The notes under the pieces were generated by a model. It was not told the origin of the DNA. It searched no databases and saw only the letters and a program-made list of their open reading frames with translations. From the NCBI GenBank assembly GCA_903833215.1, contig CAILEM010000067.1:1-64000 (forward strand): a stretch of 64,000 bases of DNA, given 5' to 3'. The stretch comes from an uncultured Armatimonadota bacterium. GTDB taxonomy: Bacteria > Armatimonadota > Fimbriimonadia > Fimbriimonadales > Fimbriimonadaceae. This document shows, in pieces, positions 35,372 through 42,906 of this stretch. A program made the translations under genes and the position numbers. The stretch's first letter is position 1; every line of letters begins with the position of its first letter.

Positions 35372-35568
35372 GAGGCGTGCCTTAATGTCAAATAGTTTTG
35401 GCAGAATGGTCTTGTTCTGTAGCCGCGGCATGGTTTTTGGCCGCGCACCCAGCTCGCGGCTTGAACCCATTTTTGATCTTGGCGAACGGTCCGAACGCCG
35501 GTAAAAGCCATCCGGCGGCTACGGCGGCTGTTTAAATACCAAAACTGTTTGACATAAAGGCACGCCTC
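35372..35568. mobile_element. 197-bp element with 30-bp terminal inverted repeats (MITE-like)
   Basis: The left arm 35372-35401 and right arm 35539-35568 are inverted complements over 30 bases with 2 mismatches; the left end begins GAGGCGTGCCTTA. Inside lies a second inverted pair, 35419-35433 (GTAGCCGCGGCATGG) and 35508-35522 (CCATCCGGCGGCTAC), so the whole can fold into a long cruciform or hairpin. It encodes no transposase, and no duplicated target site is obvious. Distinct in sequence from the ~110-bp element at 6-8 kb. Confidence 0.75.
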
Positions 35569-35752
35569 GCTTCTTGCGTTCGGTGTGACACATCAATACG
35601 CCAAGCCCGGACAATGGATACGTGCGGTTCTTTCAAAAATCGACGTCTGTGTGGCAACTCTTCTTTGGCTTAGTGTGCAGCGCCATTCATCTACAGTGGA
35701 GACCACGTTTCTTGCGCAAATCACCTTTTCGTGGCAACCCTTCGTTGGGTAA

Positions 35753-35776
35753 GCGAGGCATGCCTCGCCCCTACAC
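35753..35776. repeat. GCGAGGCATGCCTCGC palindrome with CCCCTACAC tail
   Basis: GCGAGGCATGCCTCGC (35753-35768) is a perfect 16-bp palindrome followed by CCCCTACAC. It is the same unit as at 46048-46071 and a half copy at 10961. It lies just past the end of the pseudopilin gene on its 3' side. Confidence 0.75.
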
Positions 35777-35790
35777 CGGACGGGTTATGT

Positions 35791-36564
35791 TTACGGCACC
35801 AAACGTGTCGGGATGAACTTGGTCCACATGGGGCTTTTGAACTTGAAGGACAGGGCGGAGTACCACTTGCCGCTGGTGTCGGCATTCACGAGGTTTCCTC
35901 CGTTGTGGTGCTGTGTTCCGAAGACGTCGGTTTCCCCGGTAGAGGGCACGAATTTGCCGTCATTTCTCGAGGTCACATCCTCATCGACGAGCATGAAGGT
36001 TGCGGATGGGAACGTGATCACGGACTCGGAAATGGCAAGCGTACCGATCCCGCCATCGTTGAGTGGAATCTTCTCGGTGGCGAAATTCCCGTTCATGGTG
36101 GTGGTGATCCTTTGGTTGAGGGTGGATACAGGATTACCACTTGAGTGATCGAGGCCCGAGTCCTCGGTAGGACATTTATAAATCTTCTCCGACATCGTAT
36201 AGGGCCAAAGCGATCCTCGGGTCGGGTCTGCCACGTTACAAATATCCGTCGTGTCGTTCGCATTTGGGCAAGGGGGACTGGTCGTCCCAACCAACGGCGA
36301 ATTGCCGCTGAGCACCCAAGCAGAATTTGGATATCGGTTGCCGTAAGGCGCTGCGTACACTCCATCAGAGTCACCCAAATAGACGGAGAATGCCGTGCCT
36401 AACTGCCGCATATTGCTCAGACATGTCGCGGACTGGGCCGACGCCTTTGCCTGGGCAAACACCGGGAACAAGATCGCGGCGAGCACGGCAATGATGGCGA
36501 TCACCACCAGCAACTCGATGAGCGTAAATGCTCGTGAAATTAAAGAGTTCCGACAAACGACCAT
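35791..36564 (-). CDS. type IV pseudopilin-like protein with prepilin cleavage/methylation signal
   Basis: 257 residues. The N-terminus is a class III signal: a basic start, then AFTLIELLVVIAII, cleaved before F by a prepilin peptidase and methylated. The long helix ends FAQAKASAQSATCLSNMRQLG, followed by a beta-rich globular part (YPNSAWVLSG, SATFMLVDEDV, GTQHHNGGNLVNADTSGKWYS). The HHNGGxxxNxD type C-terminus is that of the H-x9-DG / DUF1559-like pseudopilins that are very numerous in Armatimonadota and Planctomycetota. Likely part of a surface filament or type II-like secretion apparatus; role of this single member unknown. AGGGGA lies about 12 bases upstream. Confidence 0.87.
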   Translation of the reverse strand: MVVCRNSLISRAFTLIELLVVIAIIAVLAAILFPVFAQAKASAQSATCLSNMRQLGTAFSVYLGDSDGVYAAPYGNRYPNSAWVLSGNSPLVGTTSPPCPNANDTTDICNVADPTRGSLWPYTMSEKIYKCPTEDSGLDHSSGNPVSTLNQRITTTMNGNFATEKIPLNDGGIGTLAISESVITFPSATFMLVDEDVTSRNDGKFVPSTGETDVFGTQHHNGGNLVNADTSGKWYSALSFKFKSPMWTKFIPTRLVP

Positions 36565-36593
36565 CGCGACAATCCCCTACTCAGTCCGACGGA

Positions 36594-37193
36594 TCAACCG
36601 ACGTTGACCAAGTTCATTCCAGACTCAAGGCTTTCGTTGACGATGGCGACAATGCCCTCGGCGGCACGACGAACGGCGAGATCGACCGACACCCGTTCAT
36701 CAGGGGTGAAGGGCCCCAAGACATGATCGATCGTGGTGCTACCGGCAGCAGCATCGATGCCCACCTTGAGTCGAGGATACTCGGTTGTGCCAAGCGATGC
36801 GATGAGACTTTTGTGGCCATTGTGTCCACCCGCGCTTCCACCAGGCTTGAGGCGAGTTCGCCCCAATCGCAAGTCGAGGTCGTCTGCAATCACCAAGATG
36901 CGATCAGGCAGAATTCCATACTCACGCGCAAGAGGAGCGACCGATCGTCCGCTAAGGTTCATATACGTCATCGGCTTGACGAGCACGACCTGGGTGTCAC
37001 CGATCTTGCCCAACCCGAAGCGGGCGTTGTGCTTGCCCTTGTCGAGCTTGATCTTGTGCTTTTCGCTCAGGTAGTCGATAACTTCGAACCCGACATTGTG
37101 TCGGGTCCCCCGATATTCGCCGCCAGGATTGCCAAGGCCCACGATGATCCACTCAGGCGGCAAAGTGGGCTTGGATGCGCGTCGAAACGTCAT
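36594..37193 (-). CDS. pth: peptidyl-tRNA hydrolase
   Basis: Releases tRNA from abandoned peptidyl-tRNA. 199 residues, normal length. Conserved blocks are present: IVGLGNPGGEYRGTRHNVGF, with the catalytic His in the RHNVG segment, KPMTYMNLSG, the Asp in IADDLDLRLG, and GGSAGGHNGHKSL. It is the last gene of a leftward operon with wecB and the WecA-like transferase (23 bases after wecB). Confidence 0.96.
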   Translation of the reverse strand: MTFRRASKPTLPPEWIIVGLGNPGGEYRGTRHNVGFEVIDYLSEKHKIKLDKGKHNARFGLGKIGDTQVVLVKPMTYMNLSGRSVAPLAREYGILPDRILVIADDLDLRLGRTRLKPGGSAGGHNGHKSLIASLGTTEYPRLKVGIDAAAGSTTIDHVLGPFTPDERVSVDLAVRRAAEGIVAIVNESLESGMNLVNVG

Positions 37194-37216
37194 ATGAGAT
37201 TCCTAATACGACGGTC

Positions 37217-38350
37217 CTAGTTCCACATCGGCACTTCGGGGGTCTCGATTCCGAGTGATTTCAGAACCAGATACCGAATGCGCTCCGAGGCTTTACCGTC
37301 TCCATAAGGACTTACGGCATTGGCCATCGCTTTGTAGGCAGCGGGATCGCCAAGGAGTGTGGTTCCCTCCTCAATAATCCGATCTGTGTTCGTGCCGACC
37401 AGTTTTGCCGTCCCTGCCGTCACACCTTCTGGTCGCTCCGTCGTGTCTCGAAGCACAAGAACGGGGATTCCGAAGGCAGGCGCCTCTTCTTGAACGCCGC
37501 CAGAATCGCTGAGAATGAGCGTGCTGCGCTGCATCAGCTTGACGAACAGTTCGTACTCGGGCGGCTCGATCAGCTTGATGCGATCGTGATTGCCCAAGAT
37601 CGGAATAAGTGTCTCGCGAACGGTTGGGTTCGGGTGCATCGCAGTGACAAGGAGAACATCCGGGAACTTGTTGACGAGGGCCAGCGCCGCCGTCGCGATG
37701 TTCTTCTGTGGCTCACCCCAATTCTCACGACGGTGGGTTGTCATCAAGACAACGCGACCGGTGTGCTCGGGGAACCAAGGCTGCTCGCCTTGATTGGCGG
37801 CCAACACCACCGCGTCGATGCCGGTGTTACCGGTGACAAAAATCTTGCTGGGATCGTGGTGTTCGTGAAGCAGGTTATCTCGGCTCCACGTCGTTGGCGG
37901 GAAGTGGAGATCTGCGGTGACCGAAGCGACTCGCCGGTTGTACTCCTCGGGAAATGGATTGCGAACGGTGTCGGTTCTCAATCCGGCTTCGATGTGCCCA
38001 AACGGAACGTTGCGATAGAACGCGTCCATCGCAGCCACAAGTGTGGTCGTGGTGTCTCCCTGTCCGAGAATATAGGCGGGTTGGTACTTCTGAACGAGAT
38101 TGTCCAGGCCATCCAACGCTCGGCAGGTGACCTGGGCAAGCGAGGAGCCGTGCTGCATGATCTCTAGATCCTCGTTCGGTTTGAGTCCGAAGGTGGCAAG
38201 AGACTGGTACAGGATTTCCTTATGCTGCCCTGTCGAAATCAGCATGGGTGTACATACTTCGGAGAATTTCAGGAACTCAAGCATCACCGGGGCAACCTTG
38301 ATGGCTTCCGGTCTCGTTCCGATGACACAAAAAATGACGGGTTTAGACAT
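37217..38350 (-). CDS. wecB: UDP-N-acetylglucosamine 2-epimerase (non-hydrolysing)
   Basis: Converts UDP-GlcNAc to UDP-ManNAc for surface polysaccharides. ATG 38350 (MSKPVIFCVIGTRPEAIKVAPV) gives 377 residues; the longer frame to 38404 overlaps the next gene and adds a poor leader. Canonical blocks: GTRPEAIK, VTGNTGIDAVV, THRRENWG, and the C-terminal SDSGGVQEEAPAFGIPVLVLRD. The start overlaps the stop of the WecA-like gene by 8 bases, which makes joint translation likely. Confidence 0.95.
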   Translation of the reverse strand: MSKPVIFCVIGTRPEAIKVAPVMLEFLKFSEVCTPMLISTGQHKEILYQSLATFGLKPNEDLEIMQHGSSLAQVTCRALDGLDNLVQKYQPAYILGQGDTTTTLVAAMDAFYRNVPFGHIEAGLRTDTVRNPFPEEYNRRVASVTADLHFPPTTWSRDNLLHEHHDPSKIFVTGNTGIDAVVLAANQGEQPWFPEHTGRVVLMTTHRRENWGEPQKNIATAALALVNKFPDVLLVTAMHPNPTVRETLIPILGNHDRIKLIEPPEYELFVKLMQRSTLILSDSGGVQEEAPAFGIPVLVLRDTTERPEGVTAGTAKLVGTNTDRIIEEGTTLLGDPAAYKAMANAVSPYGDGKASERIRYLVLKSLGIETPEVPMWN

Positions 38351-39377
38351 GGGTGTTTCGCACGACGAACAAAGCAACTGCGCAAAGTGCCGCAGCAGCA
38401 GCATACAAGATGAGAACGGTTTGTCGTTGAGTTAGCCCTTTTCCAAGCAGTTGGTGATGAAGGTGTCGCTTGTCCGCTTGGGTAATCGGCTGACCGCTGA
38501 GGATACGCCGCGTAATCACCACGAAGGCATCGGCGATCGGCACTCCGAACACCAACACCGGCATGAATAGAGAAACCGCCGCAGCTGTTTTCAGGGCGCC
38601 GACGATACTCAAGCAGGCCATCATGAAGCCCAGCACGTAAGCACCACCGGTGCCCATGAAGATTTTTGCTGGGTTGTAGTTATGGCGGAGGAAGCCCACC
38701 GCCGAACCGGCGATGGCAGCGGCAACAATCGCAACTCTTGGTTGATGGGAGTACACCGCAATCACGATGAGTGTCGCAGCCGAGATCGCGGCGATTCCAG
38801 CGGCAAGACCATCGACACCGTCAATGGTGTCCATCGTCTTTGTGACCACGAAGATATACGCGGCGGTGAGTGGAACGGCAAAGGCACCCAGTGCGATGTA
38901 GGAAGCCGGCCCGCTGATCGGAATGCCAAGCGTGCTGATCTGAACTCGACCCACCTCGCCATAAAAAAACTGAACCGAGATGCCAGCGGCGAGGAGCACA
39001 AGCGCTTGAACCTTGGCCTTGTACTGGTGCAAATCGTCGAGAGCACCCACGATGACCAACAAGCCAGCGATCACCAGCATCGCAATGAGATAGTGCGGAA
39101 AGATGGTTGACTGGGGATGTGCAAACGGCATCACCGCACAGACGGCAACGACGATTCCTCCATAAATGGCGAGTCCGCCCCATCTTGGAATCGGCTTGGT
39201 GTGAACGCGTCGATTGTCGCTGGCAGGGTCATCGACCGCGCCTTGCTGAATCGCCATATTCCGAACCAGAGGGGTGAGGAAATAGCTGACGATAAGAGCA
39301 AACACAGCGGTTAGCAGGGGAAAGCGGAACCCTTGGAGGGCACCGCTACCTTCGGCTAACAACTGCGTATGGTTCAT
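38343..39377 (-). CDS. undecaprenyl-phosphate GlcNAc-1-phosphate transferase (WecA/TagO type)
   Basis: 344-residue polytopic membrane enzyme (about ten helices) that transfers a sugar-1-phosphate from a UDP-sugar to the lipid carrier, the first step of a surface glycan. Diagnostic motifs: LVIVGALDDLHQY (Mg site), TMDTIDGVDGLAAG, GTGGAYVLGF and the C-terminal KRHLHHQLL. It overlaps wecB downstream and the deaminase upstream (ATGA), so dCMP deaminase, this enzyme and wecB share one transcript. Which polymer is primed is unknown. Confidence 0.92.
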   Translation of the reverse strand: MNHTQLLAEGSGALQGFRFPLLTAVFALIVSYFLTPLVRNMAIQQGAVDDPASDNRRVHTKPIPRWGGLAIYGGIVVAVCAVMPFAHPQSTIFPHYLIAMLVIAGLLVIVGALDDLHQYKAKVQALVLLAAGISVQFFYGEVGRVQISTLGIPISGPASYIALGAFAVPLTAAYIFVVTKTMDTIDGVDGLAAGIAAISAATLIVIAVYSHQPRVAIVAAAIAGSAVGFLRHNYNPAKIFMGTGGAYVLGFMMACLSIVGALKTAAAVSLFMPVLVFGVPIADAFVVITRRILSGQPITQADKRHLHHQLLGKGLTQRQTVLILYAAAAALCAVALFVVRNTHV

Positions 39378-39850
39378 ATATTCAGATCCACCGGCTCCAG
39401 GCGATTGTCGATGAACCGCATGACCTCAATTCCTGAATCTTTGAAAAGCTCTTTCGAAAAATTGTCCGGGTAGTCGCCTTCATAGATAACCCGAACAATT
39501 CCGGCGTTGATGATCATCTTCGCGCAGTTGTTGCAGGGCTGGCAGGTGACGTACATCGTGCTGCCCTCACAAGCAATTCCCATCATCGCCGCTTGAAGCA
39601 ACGCATTTTGCTCGGCATGAAGTGCCCGAATACAGTGCCCGGCGCGCAAACATCCTGCTGGCCAGTCGTGATGTTCACCATCTTCGGGACAGTGAGGCAA
39701 ACCTCTGGGTGCACCGTTATAGCCGGTCGCCAACATACGCTTATCGCGTACGATTACGGCGCCAACGGATCGGCGGGGGCAGGTTGCGCGAGTCTTTACC
39801 AACTGCGCAATCTGCATAAAATACGCATCCCAACTCGGGCGCTCCTGCAT
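39374..39850 (-). CDS. deoxycytidylate (dCMP) deaminase family protein
   Basis: 158 residues. The zinc-dependent deaminase site is intact: H78 and E80 in ALHAEQNAL, and C106/C109 in QPCNNC. SVGAVIVRDKRMLATGYNG and the GLPHCPEDGEHHDWPAG insert with extra Cys/His are typical of dCMP deaminase and ComEB proteins, which provide dUMP for thymidylate synthesis. It overlaps the WecA-like gene by four bases. Confidence 0.92.
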   Translation of the reverse strand: MQERPSWDAYFMQIAQLVKTRATCPRRSVGAVIVRDKRMLATGYNGAPRGLPHCPEDGEHHDWPAGCLRAGHCIRALHAEQNALLQAAMMGIACEGSTMYVTCQPCNNCAKMIINAGIVRVIYEGDYPDNFSKELFKDSGIEVMRFIDNRLEPVDLNI

Positions 39851-39895
39851 CGCAAAGATTATGACGGATGAACACCGGTCATGGCTTTGCCAGGT

Positions 39896-40987
39896 TTAGC
39901 GTACAGTCTTGAGATAGACGCTTTCGAACCGAGCCGACATCTCTTGGAGCGTAAATTTCTGCTCAACGATATGTCGTCCCATGCGGCCCATTTGCTCGCG
40001 CTCATCGTTATTGGCGAGCAAGTAGCTCACCGCTTCCGCAATTTCTTCGGGGCGGAGATCAACCAGCAAGCCAGTCTGCTTGTGGCGAACAACTTCGGGA
40101 AGAGCCCCCACTCGAGTCGCAACCACAGCCTTTCCGCGTGCCATTGCTTCGATCGCGGCCACTCCAAACGTTTCCATTCGTGACGGAAGCGTGCTGAGCG
40201 TGAAAGAATCGAGCATCCGGGGAATATCGTGCCGAACACCGGTGATGGTAATTCGATCTTGAATTCCAGCATCGATAATCGCCTGGTCGATTTCGGGGCG
40301 AAAAACCTCTTCGACTTTGCCGACGAAAACGAGATGTGCCTCAGGATGTTCCCTGCTCACGCTTCGCATGGCCGAAATCATCTCCAACTGCCCCTTATCT
40401 CGGCAAACCTTGCCAACCAGACCAACCAAGCGCCGGTTTTGCGGAATGCCCAGTTCGTCCTTTACGGCTTCGGGCCGGGCCATCTCGAAATCGACAAAGT
40501 CGGTTCCGTTGTATACGGTCTCAATAAATCGCTCAGGAATACCGCGGCCGTGGAGCATGCCACGGACAAAATTGCTCACGGCGACCAGCTTGTTTCTGCG
40601 GCGTGCGAGGCGTCGATAAATCTGATCGTTGTTGGCGATGTGAACGCTGGTTACGATGGGAACGTTGGTGAGCAACCCAAGCGCGTGGCCAATATAGGCA
40701 GACCGCGTTAGGTGGGTGTGAACGACGTCAATCTTGCTTCGGCGAACCTCGCGAACAAGGTAGCCCATGGTTCGCCACCAGCCACTACCCTTCATGTAGC
40801 TGCTGTGAACAGGAATTCCCTCTTGCTCAAGGATGTCCGGCAACCAACCTGGCCCCGGTGTGAGGACCTGAACATGATGGCCCCGCCTTTTGAGGCCCTG
40901 GGAAAGACAGAAGACATGCCGCTCTGCGCCCGACGTCGCGCTGCTGGAGCACATTTGAAGTACGTTTAGTGTTTCTGGTCGGCCCAA
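39896..40987 (-). CDS. glycosyltransferase family 4 protein
   Basis: 363 residues with a GT-B fold. The N-terminal Rossmann-like part begins LNVLQMCSSSATSGAERHV, and the donor-binding C-terminal part has GLVGKVCRDKGQLEMISAM, a STLPSRMETFGVAAIEAMARGKAV block with the catalytic EFG-type glutamates, and TGLLVDLRPEEIAEAV. It should add a sugar from a nucleotide-sugar donor to a lipid-linked or surface glycan, in keeping with wecA/wecB downstream. The start is TTG 40987; no strong ribosome binding site. Acceptor and donor unknown. Confidence 0.92.
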   Translation of the reverse strand: MGRPETLNVLQMCSSSATSGAERHVFCLSQGLKRRGHHVQVLTPGPGWLPDILEQEGIPVHSSYMKGSGWWRTMGYLVREVRRSKIDVVHTHLTRSAYIGHALGLLTNVPIVTSVHIANNDQIYRRLARRRNKLVAVSNFVRGMLHGRGIPERFIETVYNGTDFVDFEMARPEAVKDELGIPQNRRLVGLVGKVCRDKGQLEMISAMRSVSREHPEAHLVFVGKVEEVFRPEIDQAIIDAGIQDRITITGVRHDIPRMLDSFTLSTLPSRMETFGVAAIEAMARGKAVVATRVGALPEVVRHKQTGLLVDLRPEEIAEAVSYLLANNDEREQMGRMGRHIVEQKFTLQEMSARFESVYLKTVR

Positions 40988-41057
40988 ATCTAGTTCTGCA
41001 CCCCGGCGCGATGTAGGATACCTTACTCAACGACGCTAACCAGCCATACTGAACTTC

Positions 41058-42419
41058 ATGGTCCAGCAGCCAGCCCCCGGCAAGGACGCCCGAAAAACAT
41101 TCAAAGAACGCATAGCATCCTCAAACATTTACCGGGTTTTTAGCTACAGCGATTTCCGACTGCTTTGGATCGGTGCGTTCCTCAGCTTCACGGGCAGCCA
41201 GGTTCAAAACATCGCCCAAGGCTATTTCGTATATCGCCTCACTGAAGACGAATCAAAGCTGGGATTCGTGTCGTTTTGCTCTAGTTTTGCGGTATTTCTC
41301 GTTGGATTCTTAGCCGGATCGTTTGCCGATGCTTTCGACAAGCGCGCGGTGCTCATCATCACCCAAGCTGTTTTCGCTATAGGCGCCTTCTATTTGGCGA
41401 TTGCGACCCATTTCAGGTTCGTCCAGTACTGGCAAATCGCCGCCGTTGCCGGGGTTCTGGGTCTGGTTTCGAGTGTCGAGATGCCGACACGACAATCCAT
41501 TATCAGCAGGGTTGTGCCACCAGAAGTGCTCTCGATGGCGGTTCCTGTGAATGCTCTTACTTTTAATGTAGCGCGCATTTTAGGACCGGCAATTGGGATG
41601 TTGCTCCTTGTTTACTTCGGCGTCGCCATGTGCTATCTGCTAAATGGCATTAGCTTCATTGCTCTGATTTGGGCGGCGCTGGCGATCAAGGCAAATCTCA
41701 AGTCGCATCCCAGGGCACCGCAACCCATCCGTGATCTTTTGATGGAAGGGTTCCTGTACACGATGCGAGATGTACGGCTAAAGACTTTGTTCTTTCTGGA
41801 GACCATTACGGCCGCGTGCGGTCTTGCCTACCTTCCGATGCTGCCAGCCTACGTTCACCAAGTCATGGGGATCGGCGGACGTGAGTCGTTTCGAGCTGGC
41901 CAGGCCGACCCTTCGAAATCCGTGCTTGGATGCCTATATATATGTGTCGGAGTTGGCGCAATCACGGGCTTGCTTCTGGTTACCCAGTACGCCGAGGCTC
42001 ACCACAAAGCCGCGATTATTCGAGCCTCGATGTGGACGATTGGAATTGGCCTGTTTATCTTAAGCTTTGCTCGCCATCCGATCCTTGTCTATCCGGTGTT
42101 GGTTTTCATGGGTGCGGCGTCGGTCGCCCAACTCAACACCACCAATGCGCTGTTTCAATTGATGTCACCCGAGAGGCTTCGGGGCCGGGTTATCGCGATG
42201 CACATCTGGGCGATCAATGGCCTCTCGCCGTTTGGGGTGCTCCTCTTCGGTTGGGTCGCCGCGCAAACCCGACTTAACAGCCATATCGCGGTCGGGTCGC
42301 GAATATTCACTCTCCCAATTACCGGCGTATCGCTTTCGATGCAGATCGGTGGGCTTTGCGTGATTTTTGGGGCACTTGCAGCAAGCCTATCAAAACGTGG
42401 TTTGTCTGGGCTTGCTTAG
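41058..42419 (+). CDS. MFS transporter (EntS-like efflux type)
   Basis: 453 residues with about 12 helices and long charged termini. The sequence shows YSDFRLLWIGAFLSFTGSQVQNIAQGYFVY, typical of the MFS_3 group of exporters to which the enterobactin exporter EntS belongs, then GFLAGSFADAFDKRAVLI (motif A region). Motif A is weak, as is usual for this group. It is divergent from the glycosyltransferase (70 bases between), so one promoter region serves both. Cargo unknown; lipid, glycan or siderophore are possible. Confidence 0.87.
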   Translation: MVQQPAPGKDARKTFKERIASSNIYRVFSYSDFRLLWIGAFLSFTGSQVQNIAQGYFVYRLTEDESKLGFVSFCSSFAVFLVGFLAGSFADAFDKRAVLIITQAVFAIGAFYLAIATHFRFVQYWQIAAVAGVLGLVSSVEMPTRQSIISRVVPPEVLSMAVPVNALTFNVARILGPAIGMLLLVYFGVAMCYLLNGISFIALIWAALAIKANLKSHPRAPQPIRDLLMEGFLYTMRDVRLKTLFFLETITAACGLAYLPMLPAYVHQVMGIGGRESFRAGQADPSKSVLGCLYICVGVGAITGLLLVTQYAEAHHKAAIIRASMWTIGIGLFILSFARHPILVYPVLVFMGAASVAQLNTTNALFQLMSPERLRGRVIAMHIWAINGLSPFGVLLFGWVAAQTRLNSHIAVGSRIFTLPITGVSLSMQIGGLCVIFGALAASLSKRGLSGLA

Positions 42420-42453
42420 AAACCCTGAGCGACATACCTGAGTAGAATCTACT

Positions 42454-42906
42454 ATGCCCCGACGCGAGGTCGACGAATGGTTTTTTCAGGTGGGAAGCGA
42501 ACTCCACCGCATCACCGACGAGCTTTCTGGCGGTCGTCCAAGAGTGGCTACGGGCCGCGCCTGGGAGCCACGGATTGATCTCATCGAAGAGAGCACTCGA
42601 TTCCTGCTAAAAGCCGAAATTGCGGGAGTGCGCGGCGAAGAGATTCAGTTACTGTATGTTCCTGAACGACATTCGCTACTTCTGCGAGGAAACCGAGAGG
42701 AAGAGGACTATTCCGACGGCACGCGAACAGGCATACATCAACTAGAAATCTTTTATGGCGAATTTCAACGTGAGGTCAGGCTCCCTGATGTTTCGATTGA
42801 CGCGACACAAATCCGCGCGCAATATCGAAATGGGTTCCTGCTCGTCATGATCCCCAAACTGGAAAGAATCGTCGTAACGAGAACCGTAACGATCAAGAAC
42901 ACCTAA
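42454..42906 (+). CDS. small heat-shock protein (Hsp20/alpha-crystallin family)
   Basis: 150 residues. The alpha-crystallin domain is seen in WEPRIDLIEESTRFLLKAEI, then HSLLLRGNREE, and it ends with the GFLLVMIPK strand and a short tail. It is an ATP-independent holdase that keeps unfolded proteins soluble. The stop overlaps the ATG of lon by one base (TAATG), giving a heat-shock pair in which unfolded clients can be held and then degraded. Confidence 0.92.
   Translation: MPRREVDEWFFQVGSELHRITDELSGGRPRVATGRAWEPRIDLIEESTRFLLKAEIAGVRGEEIQLLYVPERHSLLLRGNREEEDYSDGTRTGIHQLEIFYGEFQREVRLPDVSIDATQIRAQYRNGFLLVMIPKLERIVVTRTVTIKNT

Larger units (their letters stand above)
35284..35790. other. gene-free spacer with mobile-element remnants
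   Basis: 507 bases between two leftward genes. It contains a 197-bp inverted-repeat element (35372-35568) and a perfect 16-bp palindrome of the GCGAGGC family (35753-35768). It must also carry the promoter of the FGE-domain operon. No coding sequence is credible. Confidence 0.7.
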
